DNA of 64,000 nt from Palsa-883 sp963847615 (GTDB lineage Bacteria; Pseudomonadota; Alphaproteobacteria; Acetobacterales; Acetobacteraceae): assembly GCA_963847615.1 (NCBI GenBank), contig CAWKAN010000016.1:62001-126000 (forward strand), in the 5' to 3' direction. Below, piece after piece: positions 63,256 through 64,000 of this stretch; position 1 is the first letter of the stretch; each line of letters begins with the position of its first letter. The notes under the pieces were generated by a model that was not told the DNA's origin, did no database searches, and worked only from the letters and a program-made list of their open reading frames with translations. The position numbers were made by a program, and so were the translations under genes.

Positions 63256-64000
63256 AGGTATCCGCCAGCGCCGCGAGCGTGCCGTCGCGTGCCGCGGCGT
63301 CTCCCTCCGCGTGCACCGGCTGAATGCAGACATGCGTGGCACCCGCGGCGAAATGCGCGCGCAACCCGTCCTTCACCTGCGCCGCGCTGCCCCACAGCAC
63401 CATCGCATCGATGAACCGATCGGAGCCGCCGTTGGCCAGCTCGGCCTCGGTAAAGCCCAGGCCCAGCCAGCAGTTTCGATAGTTGTCCAGCACCATGTAG
63501 CGCGACAGCTCGGCCCGCCCGAGCGCGCGGGCCCGCACGGCATCGGTCTCCAGGCAGACCTTCTGTTCGACCGCCAGCCACTTGCCCGGCCCCATGATCT
63601 TCGCCGCCCGCGCCGTATGTTCCGGCGTCACGTTGTATGGCAGCGCGCCGCGCGTCTTCTCGCCAGCCAGCTTGAGCATCAGCGGCCCGAGCGCGGCGAC
63701 GGCGAGCGGCCAGCCCTCGGCCCCCGGCTGATCCTTGCTGATGCCATCGAGATAGGCGCGCATCACCGGGATCGGCTTGCCGTAGGTGTGGCCGCGGATG
63801 CCTTCCACCATCGGCAGATGGCTGACGCCGAGGCCGAGAATGAAACGATCGCCATACAGCGCGTTCAACGAGATCATGCCGCGGCGCGAGGTGAAGGCGT
63901 CGCGCGCATAGATGCTGGCGATCGAACTGCCGATCTTGAGCGTCTGCGTGGCGCCCAGCATGAAGCCGGCGACTGAGAACAATTCGTAGCCACGTGATTC
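63254..64000 (-). CDS. Luciferase-like (LLM class) flavin-dependent oxidoreductase, partial
   Basis: The C-terminal ~248 residues of an LLM-class monooxygenase; the start lies beyond the right edge. Motifs are GFMLGATQTLKIGSSIASIY, ARDAFTSRRGMISLNALYGD and RFILGLGVSHLPMVEGIRG, typical of F420- or FMN-dependent members, then TPEHTARAAKIMGPGKWL. The cofactor cannot be decided from this part. Convergent with the eipB-like gene across a hairpin. Confidence 0.85.
   Translation of the reverse strand, partial: ESRGYELFSVAGFMLGATQTLKIGSSIASIYARDAFTSRRGMISLNALYGDRFILGLGVSHLPMVEGIRGHTYGKPIPVMRAYLDGISKDQPGAEGWPLAVAALGPLMLKLAGEKTRGALPYNVTPEHTARAAKIMGPGKWLAVEQKVCLETDAVRARALGRAELSRYMVLDNYRNCWLGLGFTEAELANGGSDRFIDAMVLWGSAAQVKDGLRAHFAAGATHVCIQPVHAEGDAAARDGTLAALADT

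Overview
The window is a 64 kb stretch of high-GC alphaproteobacterial chromosome. Gene content and order fit the family Acetobacteraceae: divergent hemE/ppsR, a purSQL cluster with grxD and a bolA-like gene, waaA-lpxK, mlaEFD, and DUF1285-NUDIX-DUF6111-CCA transferase. The genus cannot be fixed by reading alone. Most genes are housekeeping; no tRNA, rRNA or CRISPR array was seen.

Layout. 0-11 kb: a broken HAD phosphatase gene, hemH and hemE point left. A likely chromosomal origin (about 2660-2954, DnaA-box-like and GANTC sites) separates them from rightward ppsR, maf, mrcA (PBP1A) and prfB, which has a textbook programmed +1 frameshift. A low-GC gene for an anti-phage (AvcD-type) deoxycytidine-nucleotide deaminase follows prfB. 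The segment holding it is bracketed by two diverged copies of the prfB 3' end, which looks like an insertion scar. 11-16 kb (leftward): grxD, bolA-like, purL, purQ, a small secreted Rap1a-like protein, purS, purC. 16-17.6 kb: an IS4-type element nested in a GC-rich repeat module. 17.6-28.6 kb: sterol-desaturase-like hydroxylase, YVTN beta-propeller, EamA transporter, an unrecognised three-gene cassette, a GNAT/FemAB-like protein, and a run of three M20 amidohydrolases plus an AstE/AspA deacylase. 28.8-34.3 kb: a compact lipopolysaccharide operon (two GT4 glycosyltransferases, DUF374 acyltransferase, waaA, lpxK). 34.3-36 kb: gene-poor, with one decayed gene. 36-42 kb: hybrid histidine kinase, response regulator, REC-PP2C phosphatase, RsbW-like ATPase and STAS protein, a partner-switching pathway interrupted by a 295-bp MITE-like element with a 10-bp target duplication. 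42-45 kb: small orphan, CPBP protease, Phd/VapC-like toxin-antitoxin pair. 45-53.9 kb: transglutaminase, ATP-grasp/alpha-E fusion, DUF4159 membrane protein, DUF58 and MoxR. 54-57 kb: DUF1285, CoA pyrophosphatase, DUF6111, CCA-adding enzyme. 57-64 kb: orphan solute-binding protein, mlaE-F-D plus auxiliary lipoprotein (outer-membrane lipid transport), EipB-like DUF1849 protein, and a partial luciferase-like oxidoreductase running off the right edge.

Two cross-cutting patterns stand out. First, many GC-rich palindromic repeats lie between genes, including a 59-bp-arm perfect palindrome. Second, five conserved genes (mrcA, purC, an M20 peptidase, DUF4159 and the ATP-grasp gene) each carry one duplicated base that breaks the frame, which suggests residual sequencing error more than real gene loss.
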